From Aquilonibacter sp963820185 (GTDB lineage: Bacteria > Vulcanimicrobiota > Vulcanimicrobiia > Vulcanimicrobiales > Vulcanimicrobiaceae): 64,000 nt of DNA. The translations under genes and the position numbers were made by a program. The stretch spans positions 124,001 to 188,000 of the forward strand of contig CAWFYV010000004.1 of the NCBI GenBank assembly GCA_963820185.1, written 5' to 3'. Positions 62,477-64,000 of the stretch are shown here, piece by piece; the stretch's first letter is position 1; the number at the start of each line of letters is the position of its first letter. The notes below the pieces were generated by a model. It saw only the letters and a list, made by a program, of their open reading frames with translations, was not told the DNA's origin and made no database searches.

Positions 62477-64000
62477 TTAAACCCCAGTGAATTCGGCGCG
62501 AGCAACTTTACCGCCGGCGTAGGCTTCACCGACCAGCGAGTGCACGTCGATGATGAGCGAAATCGATCCGTTGCCGAGAATCGTCGCTCCTGAGATGCCC
62601 GCGATTCTGCCGACCACGTCGGAGAGCGGCTTGATGACGATCTCCTGCTCTCCCTCGAACTGATCCACCACCAATCCCACTTGTCGCCCCTGTAGACCCA
62701 CGATCACGATCATGACTTTGACCGGGTCGCGTTGGCCGCCTAGCTCGAAGAACTCCGCGATTCGCAGCAGCGGAACCACTTGTCCGCGTAGCGTGATCAC
62801 TTCGTTCCCGTGCACCGTCCGCACGTCGGGCATCTCCACGCGTTGCGATTCGATGACCGAATCGAGCGGAATCGAGTAGAGCTCTTCGCCGACCCGAACG
62901 AGGAGCGCCTGGATGATCGCGAGCGTCAGCGGTAATTTGATCGTAAAGCGCGTACCCTCGCCCGGCGCGGTGTTGACGTCGAAGACGCCCTTGAGACGCG
63001 AAATGTTGCGCTTGACCACGTCCATGCCGACGCCGCGTCCGGAGACGTCGGAGACGACCTCGGCCGTCGAGAATCCAGGCGTGAAGATCAGCTCGATGAT
63101 CTCGCGATCGCTGAGGCGATCGTCCGCTGAAATCAAGCCTTGCTTGATGCCGCGCGCGCGCACTTTCTCGAGGTTGATGCCGCCACCGTCGTCGGAGACT
63201 TCGATGATAATCTGATTGCCTTCGTGGTACGCATTGAGCGAAATCGTTCCAACGCGTGGCTTACCCAGCTTCTCACGTTCATCGGGCGGCTCGATGCCAT
63301 GGTCAACGTTGTTGCGCAGCAAGTGCATGAGCGGCTCGCCGACTTCGTCGACGATCGTCTTGTCGAGATCGGTCTCGGCGCCGGAGATCACCAGTTGCAC
63401 TTCTTTGCCGCGTGCTTTCGCCACGTCGCGCACCAGACGCGGGAAGCGATCGAAGACCTGGCCGATCGGTACCATGCGCACTTTCATGATCGACTCTTGA
63501 ATTTCGTTGGTCGTGCGCGCCAGCAGCGCCGCCGAATCGGCGAGATCTTTGGCCAGCGGCGCAACGATACCCGAGGATGCGCCGACCGTGTTGACCTTGT
63601 CGCTCATCAAGCGTTCGAGCGTGTTCGCGATATCCGAGATGCGCGTCCGGTTGATGACGAGCTCGCCGACGAGGTTGAGCAGTGAATCCAACCGCTCGAT
63701 GTCGACGCGAATCGTCTGATGTATCGACGAGCGTTTCTGCTCGGCATTCGGCGACGCGCTCGCTGCCGCAGGTGCAGCTTTTGGCGCCTCTGCCTTGGGC
63801 GTCTCGACTTTGGGCGCCTCGGCTTTGGGCACCGCCGGCGCGGCCGGCTCTTCAAACGCTGGGACCGCCTCGGCTGCAGCGGGCGCGCTTTTTTTCGCGG
63901 CTGCCTCATCGAGGAGGCGCTGCACTTCAGCTTCGAATGCCTCGGCGTCCGATGGACTGGCTTGCGGCGCTTCCGCGGCGTGCGCCGCTTCAAACGATTG
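62477..64000 (-). CDS. cheA: Chemotaxis histidine kinase CheA, N-terminus beyond window
   Basis: 508 codons are open to the right edge. From the visible N-terminal side there is an Ala/Pro/Lys-rich linker, then the P3 dimerisation helices (LDSLLNLVGELVINRTRISD), and the P4 ATPase with N-box LLRNNVDHGIEPP, G1 VSDDGGGINLEK and G2 SGRGVGMDVVK. The P5 CheW-like domain ends the protein (VIVGLQGRQVGLVVDQFEGE). The P1 domain with the phosphorylated His and the start codon lie outside. It phosphorylates CheY/CheB. cheW follows directly. Confidence 0.97.
   Translation of the reverse strand, partial: QSFEAAHAAEAPQASPSDAEAFEAEVQRLLDEAAAKKSAPAAAEAVPAFEEPAAPAVPKAEAPKVETPKAEAPKAAPAAASASPNAEQKRSSIHQTIRVDIERLDSLLNLVGELVINRTRISDIANTLERLMSDKVNTVGASSGIVAPLAKDLADSAALLARTTNEIQESIMKVRMVPIGQVFDRFPRLVRDVAKARGKEVQLVISGAETDLDKTIVDEVGEPLMHLLRNNVDHGIEPPDEREKLGKPRVGTISLNAYHEGNQIIIEVSDDGGGINLEKVRARGIKQGLISADDRLSDREIIELIFTPGFSTAEVVSDVSGRGVGMDVVKRNISRLKGVFDVNTAPGEGTRFTIKLPLTLAIIQALLVRVGEELYSIPLDSVIESQRVEMPDVRTVHGNEVITLRGQVVPLLRIAEFFELGGQRDPVKVMIVIVGLQGRQVGLVVDQFEGEQEIVIKPLSDVVGRIAGISGATILGNGSISLIIDVHSLVGEAYAGGKVARAEFTGV

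Overview
The window is a gene-dense bacterial chromosome segment of about 60% GC. No stretch over 300 bases lacks a gene. The longest gaps are the rpoB leader (26475-26720), the rpoC/glycerate kinase divergent region (12616-12812) and the receptor/phosphoesterase divergent region (33476-33662). Two TonB-dependent receptors indicate a diderm (outer-membrane) cell. The SOS box, however, is of the CGAAC-N4-GTTCG type known from Firmicutes, Actinobacteria and Chloroflexi. rpoB and rpoC lie 10 kb apart, which is rare. My best guess is a deep-branching diderm phylum such as Candidatus Eremiobacterota (WPS-2). This is inference from gene content only.

Layout. 1-6.2 kb: the 5' end of a MalT-like AAA/LuxR regulator, a small LuxR regulator with a degenerate receiver, an unknown gene, and a large Fe-S nuclease/helicase fusion. 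6.2-8.8 kb: a fatty-acid desaturase and an ArsR-SRPBCC-membrane protein-SRPBCC cassette with a clear operator. 8.8-12.8 kb: rpoC, with its own promoter and a bidirectional terminator. 12.8-16.6 kb: a probable glycerate/tartronate-semialdehyde module (glycerate 2-kinase, LacI regulator, small NAD(P)-binding protein, hydroxyacid dehydrogenase). 16.6-22.5 kb: a TonB receptor, small secreted proteins, a DUF4349 protein and a MASE1-GGDEF-EAL protein. 22.5-26.7 kb: rpoB alone, with its own promoter and terminator and long acidic tail. 26.7-34.9 kb: an Asp-box/BNR exoprotein, a zinc-free MDR reductase, a second TonB receptor, a phosphoesterase and an acidic protein. 35-43 kb: MFS exporter, two divergent glycosyltransferases, Nudix, GNAT, DUF3465, polysaccharide deacetylase, RNase HI and small proteins.

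43.1-45 kb: tRNA-Pro(GGG), HU, aroQ and hslO. 53.7-45 kb (minus strand): a tightly overlapping translation/repair operon, small membrane protein-rlmD-gatC-gatA-gatB-mutS2-tyrS-zinc ribbon. 54.6-60.1 kb (minus): an SOS mutasome operon imuA-imuB-[GIY-YIG]-imuC behind a perfect 16-bp LexA palindrome. The inserted T5orf172-type GIY-YIG gene overlaps both neighbours and is the most interesting feature of the window. A CHAD-domain protein split into two overlapping genes diverges from the same LexA site. 60.9-64 kb: a secreted protein, cheW and most of cheA, which runs off the right edge.

Many genes overlap by 1-8 bases (ATGA/GTGA couplings, and convergent TTAG/CTAA shared stops). Several starts lie 6-9 bases after a -10-like hexamer with no ribosome binding site, which suggests leaderless transcription is common. 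No CRISPR array, insertion sequence or prophage was seen.
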